A model generated the notes under the pieces. It was not told the DNA's origin and did not search any database. It saw only the letters and a program-made list of their open reading frames with translations. The translations under genes and the position numbers were made by a program. Source: Pyropia yezoensis (Eukaryota; Rhodophyta; Bangiophyceae; Bangiales; Bangiaceae). Taken from it: a DNA stretch of 64,000 bases. Within the stretch, counting starts at the first letter, position 1. Each line of letters opens with the position of its first letter. This document shows positions 22,701-30,983 of the stretch, piece by piece. The DNA lies in contig CM020618.1 in the NCBI GenBank assembly GCA_009829735.1, forward strand, positions 19,267,346 to 19,331,345. Direction: 5' to 3'.

Positions 22701-23173
22701 CTCGCTGGAAGATACCGGTCGCACGCAGCTGCCGTGACAGCCATCACCTGCGTCAGGGCGTAGGAGAGCGCCTCTGCCAGCAGCGGGTGGCTCGTTGTCA
22801 CCACAGAGCGGGCGCGCGCCATCCGCGTGTTGGCCCGCCCCTTGCCACAGCCCGCACACACGGTGCCCGCCTGCAGGGGACTGCCAGACACACCCTCGCA
22901 GCCGCAGGCGTAGGCCAACCACAGCAAGACGGGCGCCCAGTTTGCGGGCACGGCCCCCGTCCAGTCGGCGTCGTCGGCGGCTGCGTCCGCGACGGTCGAC
23001 ACCAGGCGGCGCAATGCCACGTCGAGGACGCGGAGCATGAGGAAGCGGAGCTTGGTAGCCGCCCCAGAGAGGTCCTCCAGCTCTGCTTTCAGCGCCGTCT
23101 CCACCGCCGCGCGCGTGTCAGCGTCGTCCTTGTCGTCCCCAAACACCGCCCTTGCCAGGACGCCCACCGGCAC
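19766..23173 (-). CDS. Fanzor: eukaryotic TnpB-like RNA-guided nuclease
   Basis: Fanzors are RuvC-type nucleases related to IS605 TnpB and Cas12, usually carried on eukaryotic or viral transposons and guided by an RNA from the same locus. Counting from the first codon of this open stretch (23173, a GTG), the motifs are: a CxC...CxxC cluster (90-109); STDGVAVTFFLS (373-384); RuvC-I MVGGDPGRSAVL (442-453; Asp446); a basic linker with KRxxR patches (520-546), a likely nuclear signal; RuvC-II-like GGGAVVVAMG (812-821); WFVDQDEFNTSKACSEC (841-857) with the relocated catalytic Glu847 known in Fanzors plus the first zinc CxxC; the second CxxC GCYTC (967-971); and RuvC-III RDDVAARNIAWVA (992-1004; Asp993). 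All catalytic and zinc residues look present. A Gly run near 1063-1080 comes from a CCACCG repeat. No ATG stands at the start; the frame is open upstream to a TGA at 23219 beyond which a zinc-knuckle segment continues in the same frame. Confidence 0.85.
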   Translation of the reverse strand: MPVGVLARAVFGDDKDDADTRAAVETALKAELEDLSGAATKLRFLMLRVLDVALRRLVSTVADAAADDADWTGAVPANWAPVLLWLAYACGCEGVSGSPLQAGTVCAGCGKGRANTRMARARSVVTTSHPLLAEALSYALTQVMAVTAAACDRYLPASNNTARWEPVATIVATHAGRCVDAACRKLGAKAAKDALATSPAATPAPASGSAWDTERRLTRWAAARFRAGTADKATPGRRGLDGVPQHLVQALAQRVAVMRAAMPPSVAGLFPATPVKKRRWWAYVPFLLHVLNVGVGSPYALIPGARAVLHGHSTLVPDKMLALLRAVSAATGVGVRGHPSLRVWPELRTGGAAVLAVMAGVGGRANRAASQLSTDGVAVTFFLSRPDTAAEAEARAVASAKKLDGGGRARDRGGKGFASRAGVLTQLERAGLPLARVRWLQMVGGDPGRSAVLSAAPGERVATADLPARPAVAAMRAAWSRHMGLDALNRAAVALLRGAGVQDGVAAAATVPDGHPPRGSRKRAAAGAPAAGAGTGGSRSKRQARRSSPEGSDDDAAAVAPAAAGATTPPEAKTYQTASPGGGHGRVRRGPQASIRRARRTQLATSVRRVLRRTRLSRWTVPRDEAEKVARWLVDPTAAAGDSDGGTTLDAPLQDRVDALPRRKGCRRLTPVPGLRYSLSAAHFREASGGYFLARAWKQWRACSGTEGVPVAVAVAGLVAAAGDGGGVAGHLPPVDLAAAHGTMRTGDDGKHRQATLEWAARRDTAAYGQRFGAQATRHLRAARVRKAIQRGRFAASVARDLTGGLLRQVRGGGAVVVAMGTARVRGGDAWLRRHLRRLCWFVDQDEFNTSKACSECHDKMVLIYSTGNSPPKIPRELYGPPAGPLPWTRRVRMAAGSRRGRPKRALPSATHVTRRGPDPDAYRAAVRATARAASVARRAAALAACAVEDRAVYADPRRLSEWAAKGCYTCSLAAPQGPGHPAPHPPVIRNRDDVAARNIAWVAARRLTGTNVWPFKRPFGMRWAWTTKRPPSGVPVPPVRRTRATTRVDVWPVLAAVDTVVDGGGGGGGGGGGGGGGGGRGVVDGDATAAPCTTRRGAPGGEQVAAAGSAMDGVRRAETGAIDAPRGLVDTARR
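19934..19983 (+). repeat. (CCACCG)n microsatellite
   Basis: About eight hexamer units encode the polyglycine run in the C-terminal tail of the Fanzor protein. It lies downstream of RuvC-III, so length change should not affect the nuclease core. Confidence 0.85.
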
Positions 23174-23218
23174 GGTACACGCCCGCGTCTGCCGTCCAGT
23201 GCTCTGAAGCGGGTCCTT

Positions 23219-23962
23219 TCAGTCGGGGTCGACGCCGCGGTCGTAGGCCGCTGGCACGCCCCCACAGTGCCGCTGCACCGGGCAGGCGGCGTCCCCGCTG
23301 CTGTGGCCCCCTCCCAGGCAGTCGCGACACTTGGACGCGGCCGCCGCCGCCGCCGCCGGGACGGCGGCGGCAGCAGCAGCGGCGGCGGCAGCGGCTGCCG
23401 GCCCTGCACCAGCCGGGGCCTTGCAAGAGGTGACCTTGTGGCCGGGCTCGCCACATCCGCTACACGTTTGCGTCCGCCCCTTGCGGGCGGGCGGTGCGTC
23501 AGTGGCAGCCTCGCGCCGGGGCAAGCCCGCGGCGGCCACGCCAATCAGCCCAGCGGCCGTCTTGGCGCGTGCGGTGAGCTCCACCTCGGCCTCGCTTGGC
23601 GCCGCCCGACCACCACAGTACACGCTGACCGCCTGTGCCGCGCCTGTGATGACCGCGACGAGGTCCTCGCCGGCGCAGTCGAGGGGGCCCGCCGCCTCCT
23701 CATCCTTGGCCGCCCGCTGCAACTGCGCGACGGCGGCAGACCAGTCGGCCGACGAGGCCGCGTCGCCCCCGTGGGGTGCAGACACGCCCTGCAGGCGGCT
23801 CAGGTTGGCGGCGAGCACCGCCCGCTTGAGCTTCACCACGTTGCGTGCGTCTTGAACGTACGCCTGCTCTTGTGCCGGGTCCCACTCCTCGTCCGAGGTG
23901 GTGTCGCCGTCCAGCCCGTCGACGCCAATGTCTTGGTCGCTGCCGTCGTCATCATCGTTCAT
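23219..23962 (-). CDS. Zinc-knuckle segment in frame with the Fanzor gene
   Basis: The ATG at 23962 opens a 247-residue protein starting MNDDDDGSDQD. It has an acidic N-terminus, a helical middle (about residues 30-130) and two Cys/His knuckles: CSGCGEPGHKVTSC (C-x2-C-x3-GH-x4-C) and CRDCLGGGHSSGDAAC (C-x2-C-x4-GH-x5-C), separated by an alanine run. It ends in DRGVDPD and a TGA at 23219-23221. The Fanzor frame follows in the same phase, beginning 15 codons later with no ATG near its start, so this is probably its true N-terminal part. A GT...AG span of 54 bases (23257-23204 on the minus strand) would remove the stop and keep the frame; stop read-through or a nonsense mutation are alternatives. 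Knuckles of this type bind nucleic acid. Confidence 0.6.
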   Translation of the reverse strand: MNDDDDGSDQDIGVDGLDGDTTSDEEWDPAQEQAYVQDARNVVKLKRAVLAANLSRLQGVSAPHGGDAASSADWSAAVAQLQRAAKDEEAAGPLDCAGEDLVAVITGAAQAVSVYCGGRAAPSEAEVELTARAKTAAGLIGVAAAGLPRREAATDAPPARKGRTQTCSGCGEPGHKVTSCKAPAGAGPAAAAAAAAAAAAVPAAAAAAASKCRDCLGGGHSSGDAACPVQRHCGGVPAAYDRGVDPD

Positions 23963-23970
23963 CGTGAATC

Positions 23971-24049
23971 CGGGGGGGGGGGGGGGGGGGGGTGGGGGGG
24001 GAGGGGGGGTTTTGGGGGGGGGGAGGGGTGGGGGGGGGGGGGGGGGGTG
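23971..24049. repeat. Long G tract just upstream of the start codon
   Basis: Nearly unbroken G (C on the coding strand) begins 8 bases before the ATG at 23962. It would make the mRNA leader very C-rich; the other strand could form quadruplexes. Confidence 0.8.
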
Positions 24050-25589
24050 GGATTGTCGACGGTGGCTGATGGGGTCGGCAAAGATGGGGAACCACGGGGC
24101 ACCACCTACCGCCCTATTTATCGTCTGGCAAGGCACCATCCGGGCCGGGGTCCTCACTCGCTGCCGTACGCGTGCTGTAGACGCTGGCGATGGGCTACAC
24201 GGGCCGTCAGGATGCCGGCGGTCCAGGTCCTCCCAAGCCCCCCCCCCCGCCCCCCCCCCCGCCCCCCCCCCCCCCGCCCCCCCCCCCCCCGCCCCCCCCC
24301 GCCCGCCCCCCCCCCCCGCCCCCCTCCTCTCCCCCCCGCCGCCCGCCCCCCGCCACCCCCAAACCGACGCTACCTCTCGGGCAGGGGGCAGAACGGAGGA
24401 TGCTCGCACCGCCACGTGCCCCCGTGGGCTGTCGCGTGGCCTTAGCTCACCGCCCCGGAAATTAAAGATCCTTCTCATCGCCGAGGCACCCGTGGCCGAC
24501 GGTGGCTGCCGTGAGAGTGTCCTGTGGCGCGGCGGCGGTGGTGGTGGAGGGGCTCGCGGTGGCGGTGGTGGGGCTGGCGGTGGTGGTGTGGCGGCGGCGG
24601 TGGTGGTGATGGGGTTGGCGGCCCAATTGCAGACCGCGCACTGACGCTGTGCTCATGGCAGCCGCCAGTAGCACGACGGTGGGTGCGGGACGGAGTGCAC
24701 CGCATGCACTGCGGCATTTGAGCCGACTGACACGCCAGCATCCGTGCGGCTCGCCCAACCAAGGCGAGCGAGCGCCCCCCCCCCCCCCCCCCCCCCCCCC
24801 CCGCTCCAGACGGCACGTATTGGGAGAGTGACCGCCACCGTGCTGCGGGACAATAACAACACTGCAATTGAACCCACCCTCGGCACTGCCTGCTCGCCAC
24901 GGTGCATGTGGGGCGGCGTGTTGGGACGCGGGCACCCAGCCTTTTGGTGCTTCCGGCAGGCCCCGTCCGTTTGCAATGCATTACGAGCACCGTTTGGGAA
25001 AAATGTCATCCTGGACGTTTTGGTGGGGGGGGAGGGGGGGCAGTCGTGTACCTCAAACCCACCGCCACAGACGGCATTGCCATGCTGCGAGCTCACCGCG
25101 CGGTGCCTCCAAATGGCCTGTCACCAGCACACGACACCGCGCGGGCCGCGTGGACCTACGGCTCTCGTCAGACCCGGGGGGCGCCGAGGGAAGCGACTGA
25201 CCGGACCTGCCTGTCGCTGAACGTGCGGCCGACGGATGAGAGCACCCATCCCCGGACACCCCCGTCACCGTCCAATTCAACATCATCTCGCGCCGCCGCC
25301 CAAATCCCCTCCCCTCCCGTTCGATCCGCGTCAGTGTCAGCCGGTGGTCGGGGATTTCAGATAACGAAATTCAATTCGTCCCCCCTCCCCCGCCCGTCGC
25401 CCTCTCTTTATGGATTCCCCCCCCACCATGACGCAATCGGAAGACACTAATTCACGCGCCCACACAAAAGAACAACTATGTGACCGCCCAGCTCGTACCG
25501 TTATGCACCTAACGCGAGACGTCAGCTCTGGCGAACAATGTCTACAAAGATCCGAAGAGCGTTACGTGCAGTCGGTACCCAATATTATC
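24050..25589. other. No gene seen; C-rich tract and short repeats
   Basis: Upstream flank of the Fanzor gene. It holds a CCCCCCCGCC-type tract at 24239-24333 and a C-run at 24775-24802. A pair of CAATATTATCC units follows at about 25580-25600, next to a 9-bp inverted repeat ATCCGTACG/CGTACGGAT (25598-25606 and 25622-25630). No credible coding sequence. Confidence 0.5.
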
Positions 25590-26910
25590 CCAATATTATC
25601 CGTACGGCGAAAAACGAGATTCGTACGGATCGATTTGACAACAGGCCACCCATCAAATCCAGGCCCTGGGCTGGACAATACCTCGTGCTAGCACCCCCAG
25701 CGTAGCGGGTCTTAAACAGTGTATCTTATTTTCCGTGCCGGCACGTGCGCGCACTGTCGAATGCCTGTTTGCAGGCCCCGCGGGCCCGGGCGTCGCCGCT
25801 TCTGCAAAGCCGTAAAATTTCACATTGTCAGCGGTGCACGCCTTGGCATCATGTAAAACGCTGCAGGGCATGCACAATTTGAAGTGCGGCCCTGGTCGCG
25901 CAAAACACCGTGCCTGCAGCAACATTCACAAACACGTGAATGCCGTGCCCGTCGCATGCATTGCATTGCGCGGTCACGTGAGGAAGCCTGCACAGCAGTG
26001 CAGCAGTGCAGCACCAGCGACTGACACCATTTGGGCACGTCATGAAACGTGGATATTGCTGCATAGACACGTACTCTCGGGTCACGGTCGCCTTGTTGTG
26101 CGCCCCGCGGCACGCCTTTCCGGCGAGACGGACACAGGCCGTGGGAATGAAGGCCTTGCCGTCCTGATGACGGTCGTCGAGGAGAGAAAAAAAAAAAAAA
26201 GAGTAGGAAGCACGGTCACAACGCGGCCGTGTGCGCTCTTGCACGCGGAAATCGGGCTTTACGGGGCCCCTGGGCGCCCCCCTGCAATCCACTGCCCGCC
26301 TGTTTGGGCCCGATGCACGGAAAACAAGATACACGGTTTTAGATCCGCTGCGCAGCGGCTATCACACCCCCCATGCGACAGGGCGTCGACTCCACGAGAG
26401 ACTTGAAAAACGAAGCAGGAATGGCGTCCCACCCGTCGCGCAGAGCCATCCAGCCGCGGTGCGCTGTGGCCCACACAAGGCGCTTGGCGACGTTCTTGGC
26501 AGACAGGAAGGGTTTTTTGGCCGCTTCCCCCTGGAGTGGAAACCCAAGCTCCAGACGGCCCTGCGGACAGCGGAGACTGACACTGGTCCCTTCTCGGGCC
26601 CTCTGGTCGCTTGGGTGCGCGTGTTATTCACCATCTCCTTCAGGGATGCCACAGAGGAAAACCCGTCGGTGTCAAGCGCCCGCTTGAGGTTACAGAGCTC
26701 ACGGTCCGTCAAAACCTTGGGGCGACCCCGCTTGTCCACCCTGGCGCGGGCGGACTCCGTGCGGATGGCCCATAGCTGCGTAGGCGATGATGCTCTTGGA
26801 GCGCCCCAAATCCGTACCGATGGCCCGGAAGGACCACTTCTGTTGGAGGAGGCCAGTTATGACCCCGCGCGCTCACAGTCGGACAGAGAGCGACGTGATG
26901 AGCCCGCCAT
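25590..26910 (-). mobile_element. Tc1/mariner relic lacking the catalytic core
   Basis: From ATG 26910 (MAGSSRRSLSDCERAG) a first helix-turn-helix reads LLQQKWSFRAIGTDLGRSKS. The second domain has KRGRPKVLTDRELCNLKR and SVSAVRRAVWSLGF, the usual N-terminal pair of Tc1/IS630 transposases. After a frame change at the A-run near 26513-26518 it continues SAKNVAKRLVWATAHRGW, where the DDE domain should begin, but jumps straight to WDAIPASFFKSLVESTPCRM, the C-terminal block. The roughly 150-residue catalytic domain is missing, so this copy cannot encode an active transposase. The last residues (GVIA ... GGASTRY) are split by a MITE at 25698-26355. Its own terminal repeats were not identified. Confidence 0.7.
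25698..26355. mobile_element. MITE inserted in the Tc1/mariner relic
   Basis: A 658-bp segment bounded by 41-bp inverted repeats (25698-25738 and 26315-26355; 35 of 41 positions match) with ends like C(T/A)GCGCAGCGG(A/G)TCT. It has no coding capacity. The transposase sequence outside it joins in frame on both sides (VIA before, GGASTRY after), showing that it jumped into the older element. The same end sequence bounds the element at 35800-35956. Confidence 0.7.
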
Positions 26911-27196
26911 CGTGCCTGCCGACCACGGCGGAGTCCTGGGCGCTGAGCTGTGGGCTCACATACACGGACGGTGCTGTGGCACTTGGGCGCGACCTTGCCA
27001 TATGAGCCTTTGTCCAACTGGTCAAGCAACTCAAAGCATCAACGACAGCAGTTGGGAACAACACTGGGGAACAACCGACCACCACATGAAAAGCGACACC
27101 TTCAAAGCATAAAAAGGAGGGGGTGCCGTACAGGCCCCACCCCCCCCCCCCCCCCCCCCCCCCACTTGCCCCCCCAGAAACAAAAGATACTCCCGA
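26911..27196. other. No gene seen
   Basis: Short spacer between the Tc1 relic and the end of the helicase gene, with a 25-base-class C run at about 27138-27163. Confidence 0.5.
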
Positions 27197-27673
27197 CTAG
27201 TACACCCTGTCGGGAGCCACAATGTTGATGTGCTCGCGGTCCCGTCGATCTGGACGGCTCCACCTACGGCGGACGTTGTCCCACCAGCTCTTCCACACAC
27301 CCCCAGAGCTTGAAAGGTAGTCCATGTCACCAATCACGTGGAGATGGCTCTGTGCCCGCGACATCATGACGTTCACGCGCCGCTCGTCGGACAAAAAGTC
27401 GGTGCTCCCGCCGGGTGGCGCCCCAGGCTCTGACCGCACGAGGGAGAGTATGACACAGTCCACAGAAGCGCCTTGGCAGCCATCCACGGTGGACACCCTG
27501 TCGTCGGCACATGGTCTGCGGGGCAGCCGCCTGCTGTCTCTCATCGACTGCACCACCTCATTCAGCTTGTTCCGCTGCGCAGTGTTCGGGGTTATGAGCA
27601 TCACCTTGAGCTCGGTAGCCCCGCTGGACGTCGCCCACGCCCGCAGTAGATCCTTAAGAGCCATCTCGACCAA
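27197..27673 (-). CDS. Helicase C-terminal (RecA2) portion
   Basis: This piece continues the SF1 helicase at 27690-30461 in another frame; coding sense in this frame already begins near 27730 (IHKSLINVAELRLVEMALKD). It holds the later helicase motifs: VSTVDGCQGASVDCVILSL (motif V, with the Gln-Gly pair) and DERRVNVMMSRAQ (motif VI, with its Arg finger), then LHVIGDMDYL, the typical close of UPF1-like RecA2 domains. The frame change occurs near 27735, where the two frames overlap. An intron, a programmed shift or an indel could explain it. The domain is otherwise complete, and a stop follows at 27197. Confidence 0.75.
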   Translation of the reverse strand: MVEMALKDLLRAWATSSGATELKVMLITPNTAQRNKLNEVVQSMRDSRRLPRRPCADDRVSTVDGCQGASVDCVILSLVRSEPGAPPGGSTDFLSDERRVNVMMSRAQSHLHVIGDMDYLSSSGGVWKSWWDNVRRRWSRPDRRDREHINIVAPDRVY

Positions 27674-27689
27674 CCGAAGCTCTGCAACG

Positions 27690-30461
27690 TTAATCAGGCT
27701 CTTGTGTATCGGGGGTGGTGGAACCCGTCTTTTGCGCCCGATCGTCGGCCGGCAGGCGGGAGGTGTCTGTCACTTGCAGCCCTCCAAAGCGAATAGGCTG
27801 TCCCGGATGGTTTAGCCACGCGGGTGTTCCAAACCCCTCCTCATGGCGGGCCTTGGGCCCGCGCCCGTCCGACCATATGCCAATGTGCCGGTAAAAGACT
27901 TCTCGGAGGAGGGTCCATAACAGCGGCCGCATGCGGTACTGCAAGGAGACGATGACGCAAGCGGACAGAAACCTGGCGAGCCGCTCAAAAACGCTGGATG
28001 CCATCGGCCGTGTCTCGCCCCTGTACTCCATGCCTGCGCTCGGCCTCAGCTGGGCATTGTCGCCAACAAGGACAATGCACTTGGTCCGCTCTGCCGGATG
28101 ACCGTCCTCTTCTTCATCTGACGAGCCACCCGCACGCCCCGCCCGCTTGGCGCGAACAATGGCGGCGACAGACGCAGGGACGCTTTTTGCCGCACCCTCT
28201 TCAATGATAATGGCGTCAAAGCCTTGACCCCCCACGAGCGCCCCCGTCGACGTTGACGTGGTTGTGACAATGACGGACGCGCCGCCCACGATGCGCTTGC
28301 GGAGCTCCCGTTCCGCACGCTGCTGGCGACGCAAGGCAGCCTCCAGGGCTTGCTCCGCATCGGCACATTCTTCGAGGAGGTTTTGTGACCCACCCGCGCC
28401 CGGCTCTGCACCCTGGGTGCGGGAACGATCCACACGACGGCCCACATCGGTCACCCGTGCCCTTGCCCGTTCCACCGCGGCTGTCACGGACGGGTAGGCG
28501 ACAGGAAGGCGCTTGTCCACCACGGCGTCAATGTGCGTTGTCTTCGCACAATGGCCATTCGGAGGGGGTTCACCCGCACGGAGGAGCGTCACGGCATCGG
28601 GTTTCGCGACGCCGTGTCGACTGGCAGCCCCCGACGGACAGAACAACTCGTGCACTGCGTCCAACAGCTCGTCGCCCGCCGTGTTGGTGCGCGACGTCAG
28701 CAGGACCCGCCCGTCTGGCAGGGTCCCAAGTACCATGTCCACCATGGAGACAATGGCGCGTGTCTTGCCCGTCCCGGGGGGGCCCGTCACCAGCTGCACG
28801 TCACACTCGTCCGGCAACAGCCCCTGGAGCATGCAATCGACTGCGCGCCACTGGAACTCGTCCAGGTGGGCGTAGCGTGGAGGAGCACTCTGCAGGGGGG
28901 GAGGCCCCGGTGCCGGTACAGGTACCACCTGCTGTCCCCCGTGCGGAGGCGCTGCGTGGATGGTGAGCGCCCTCTGCATGACTGGCGGAAGAAGGTCCCA
29001 GTGGCCGAGGCCGCCAAACTTGCGGCTGTCCGACAGGACACTATGAGACAGGGTGACGACCACATTCGCCGTCCCGCGATTGAGCCTCCGCCGCACGTCT
29101 GAACGACGCACCGCAAACCACCACCGCCGGGGGGGACTGGATGCGCCACCGTGGCGCGCCGTGACGGCGTCATCGTCCCCCTCGTCCAGCCCCGGGCCAG
29201 GCGTCCTGTCCACCCACCACTGGCCTGCCTCCGCGGGCGGTGGCCCCTCAACCCCCCCGCCGGGTTGCCCCTCCTTGTCCTCGCAGCGGCCAATAAACAC
29301 GGCGTCCACGGGGGTGCTGCACACCGAGCCGACGGGTTCCGGTACCCGAAAGGCACACAAATCACCCGGGGTGGCGTCTGTGGGGTCCACTTGACACTCT
29401 CCCCCGCGGTCCTTGTGGCGGCGATGGTGGCGGCCGCCCCCACCGGGGGGACCACCCCGGGGGGTGGGCATACGCACGAGCACGTTGCACATGCGACACG
29501 CCCGCGGGTCGTCCAAGATGGAGCCCCCCACCTGCGGCGACGACAGGGTGATGGGCGCGTCGATGCGAGCCACGCCAAAGCGGGAGCACAATGAAGACGT
29601 GGTCACGCGCCCACTGCGTCCGCCGCCGCCGCCATGGCCCTTGTTGCTCCCTTCGATAGACTGCTCCACCGCATCTGTACCGCGGGCGGCTAGCTGACAC
29701 AAGGTGGCGACAACGATGGCCTGCCAGCGGCCCCCAGGTCCTCTTGCGTACAACGGGGACGGGCGCTGGTGGGTTGGGACACCCGTCCACCCAGACTCGG
29801 ACGTACAGAGCGTCAGCTGACCGAGCGCCACCCGATCACCATCCGCTCCACACAGTGTGGGAGGAATGGCCTGGCTGGCACCACCCCCCGCCGCCGCCGC
29901 CGCCGCCGCGGGCAGAGGTGCTGCAGTGGAAGACGCGTCCCCCCCACCACCCGGGAAACTGATACAAGGACCTCCCACGCCGGCAGTCCCACCTCCAACA
30001 ACAGCCGCTTCCGCGTCTGCAACTGCAGGCAAAGCGCAAGAGGGCTCCTCCCCCCGAGCCACTGCCGTGCCCACCGCAGCCACCCCCGCCGTGTCAGTTG
30101 CTGCAGCAGTACCAGGTTCAGCAGGTGGACCTCCGCCAACACCCGCGTCGGCCACGTCCGCCGTGCCCGCAGGAGCCCCACCAACGCCAGGAGCGCTCAC
30201 AGCCACAGCATCCATTGCGCCTGTGGCTATACCCGCCGCCGATGGAGCATCGGGAGCAGCAGCGGTAACAGCAACCTCGGGCGTAGAGAGCCCGCCTGGG
30301 ACGGCTGCCGTCGCGGAGGAGGTGGCAGCTACAGTCGCGACAGAGGTGGCAGCACTCTGAGCTACTGCCACATGGGCGGCCGCCCCAGTGGCGGAGGACG
30401 TGCGCCGCTGCACGACCAGGTGGCCGGCCCGGACCACCCGGGCCACACTGACGACAGTCAC
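27690..30461 (-). CDS. UPF1/ZNFX1-like SF1 helicase, main portion
   Basis: Motifs in residue numbers of this piece: LDEFQWRAV (533-541, Q-motif-like), Walker A GPPGTGKT (560-567), RTNTAGDEL (591-599, motif Ia), FDAIIIEEGAA (748-758, Walker B; the usual DEA is EEG here), VLVGDNAQLRP (797-807, motif III) and VSLQYRMRP (838-846, motif IV). An arginine-rich helical insert (665-722) lies between motifs Ia and II, as in UPF1-like proteins. The first 200 residues are Ala/Val/Gly-rich and disordered; CRMC (322-325) may bind zinc. Proteins of this group unwind RNA or RNA-DNA in decay, silencing or R-loop removal; which role applies is unknown. It has no ATG of its own: the frame is open upstream to a stop at 30483, before which the protein is acidic (IDDDDD), and the acidic run resumes after the stop, so the pieces were once, or still are, one protein. 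Confidence 0.78.
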   Translation of the reverse strand: MTVVSVARVVRAGHLVVQRRTSSATGAAAHVAVAQSAATSVATVAATSSATAAVPGGLSTPEVAVTAAAPDAPSAAGIATGAMDAVAVSAPGVGGAPAGTADVADAGVGGGPPAEPGTAAATDTAGVAAVGTAVARGEEPSCALPAVADAEAAVVGGGTAGVGGPCISFPGGGGDASSTAAPLPAAAAAAAGGGASQAIPPTLCGADGDRVALGQLTLCTSESGWTGVPTHQRPSPLYARGPGGRWQAIVVATLCQLAARGTDAVEQSIEGSNKGHGGGGGRSGRVTTSSLCSRFGVARIDAPITLSSPQVGGSILDDPRACRMCNVLVRMPTPRGGPPGGGGRHHRRHKDRGGECQVDPTDATPGDLCAFRVPEPVGSVCSTPVDAVFIGRCEDKEGQPGGGVEGPPPAEAGQWWVDRTPGPGLDEGDDDAVTARHGGASSPPRRWWFAVRRSDVRRRLNRGTANVVVTLSHSVLSDSRKFGGLGHWDLLPPVMQRALTIHAAPPHGGQQVVPVPAPGPPPLQSAPPRYAHLDEFQWRAVDCMLQGLLPDECDVQLVTGPPGTGKTRAIVSMVDMVLGTLPDGRVLLTSRTNTAGDELLDAVHELFCPSGAASRHGVAKPDAVTLLRAGEPPPNGHCAKTTHIDAVVDKRLPVAYPSVTAAVERARARVTDVGRRVDRSRTQGAEPGAGGSQNLLEECADAEQALEAALRRQQRAERELRKRIVGGASVIVTTTSTSTGALVGGQGFDAIIIEEGAAKSVPASVAAIVRAKRAGRAGGSSDEEEDGHPAERTKCIVLVGDNAQLRPSAGMEYRGETRPMASSVFERLARFLSACVIVSLQYRMRPLLWTLLREVFYRHIGIWSDGRGPKARHEEGFGTPAWLNHPGQPIRFGGLQVTDTSRLPADDRAQKTGSTTPDTQEPD

Positions 30462-30482
30462 GTCATCGTTCTCTGCGTCATT

Positions 30483-30929
30483 CTAGTCATCGTCGTCGTC
30501 AATGAACACAATGACGTTGCAGGGTTCCGCATCGTACGCAGGGGAAACGGCCTGCGCAGCCAAAACATTGTCTGGGACCGCCACTGCGGGCCGGTAGCGC
30601 ACAAGCTGGACTTCGTACCCCGTGTCGTCGCCAATGGTAATGCCGTCGGGGTCACCGTCACCGGACGGAATCGCCATGGTCGCATCGGGCGCTGAGGGAG
30701 GCCGCCCATCTTTGTCGGCACCTGACCCGGCACCTCCCTCATCGGCTGACGCAGCCCCCGCCCCTGCGTCGTCTGGCGCAGCAGCCCCCGCCCCAGCGTC
30801 GTCTGGCGCAGCACCCGCCCCAGTGTCGTCTGGCGCAGCAGACCCGCCGAGTAATTCGTCGATGCGCTGACGAAGTTGCTCGACCAGGGGGCTGACCCGC
30901 TTGCCAGGCTTGGCAGGCGGACAGAGCAA
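30483..30929 (-). CDS. Acidic linker piece of the helicase gene
   Basis: About 148 residues in the same frame as the pieces on both sides. It starts in PAKPGKRVSPLVEQLRQRID, has three imperfect APDDxGAG repeats and an acidic C-terminus. There is no domain match and no ATG. Best read as an internal part of the long helicase protein rather than a separate gene. Confidence 0.45.
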   Translation of the reverse strand: MLCPPAKPGKRVSPLVEQLRQRIDELLGGSAAPDDTGAGAAPDDAGAGAAAPDDAGAGAASADEGGAGSGADKDGRPPSAPDATMAIPSGDGDPDGITIGDDTGYEVQLVRYRPAVAVPDNVLAAQAVSPAYDAEPCNVIVFIDDDDD

Positions 30930-30983
30930 ACTCCTTAGCTTGTGCAGGGCCTGAGAGGTATTCTCCCCATCTCGTCCAAGATG

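Noticed and set aside
27690-30461. Helitron helicase
   Set aside because: The motifs are UPF1-like rather than PIF1-like and no Rep/HUH domain is present.
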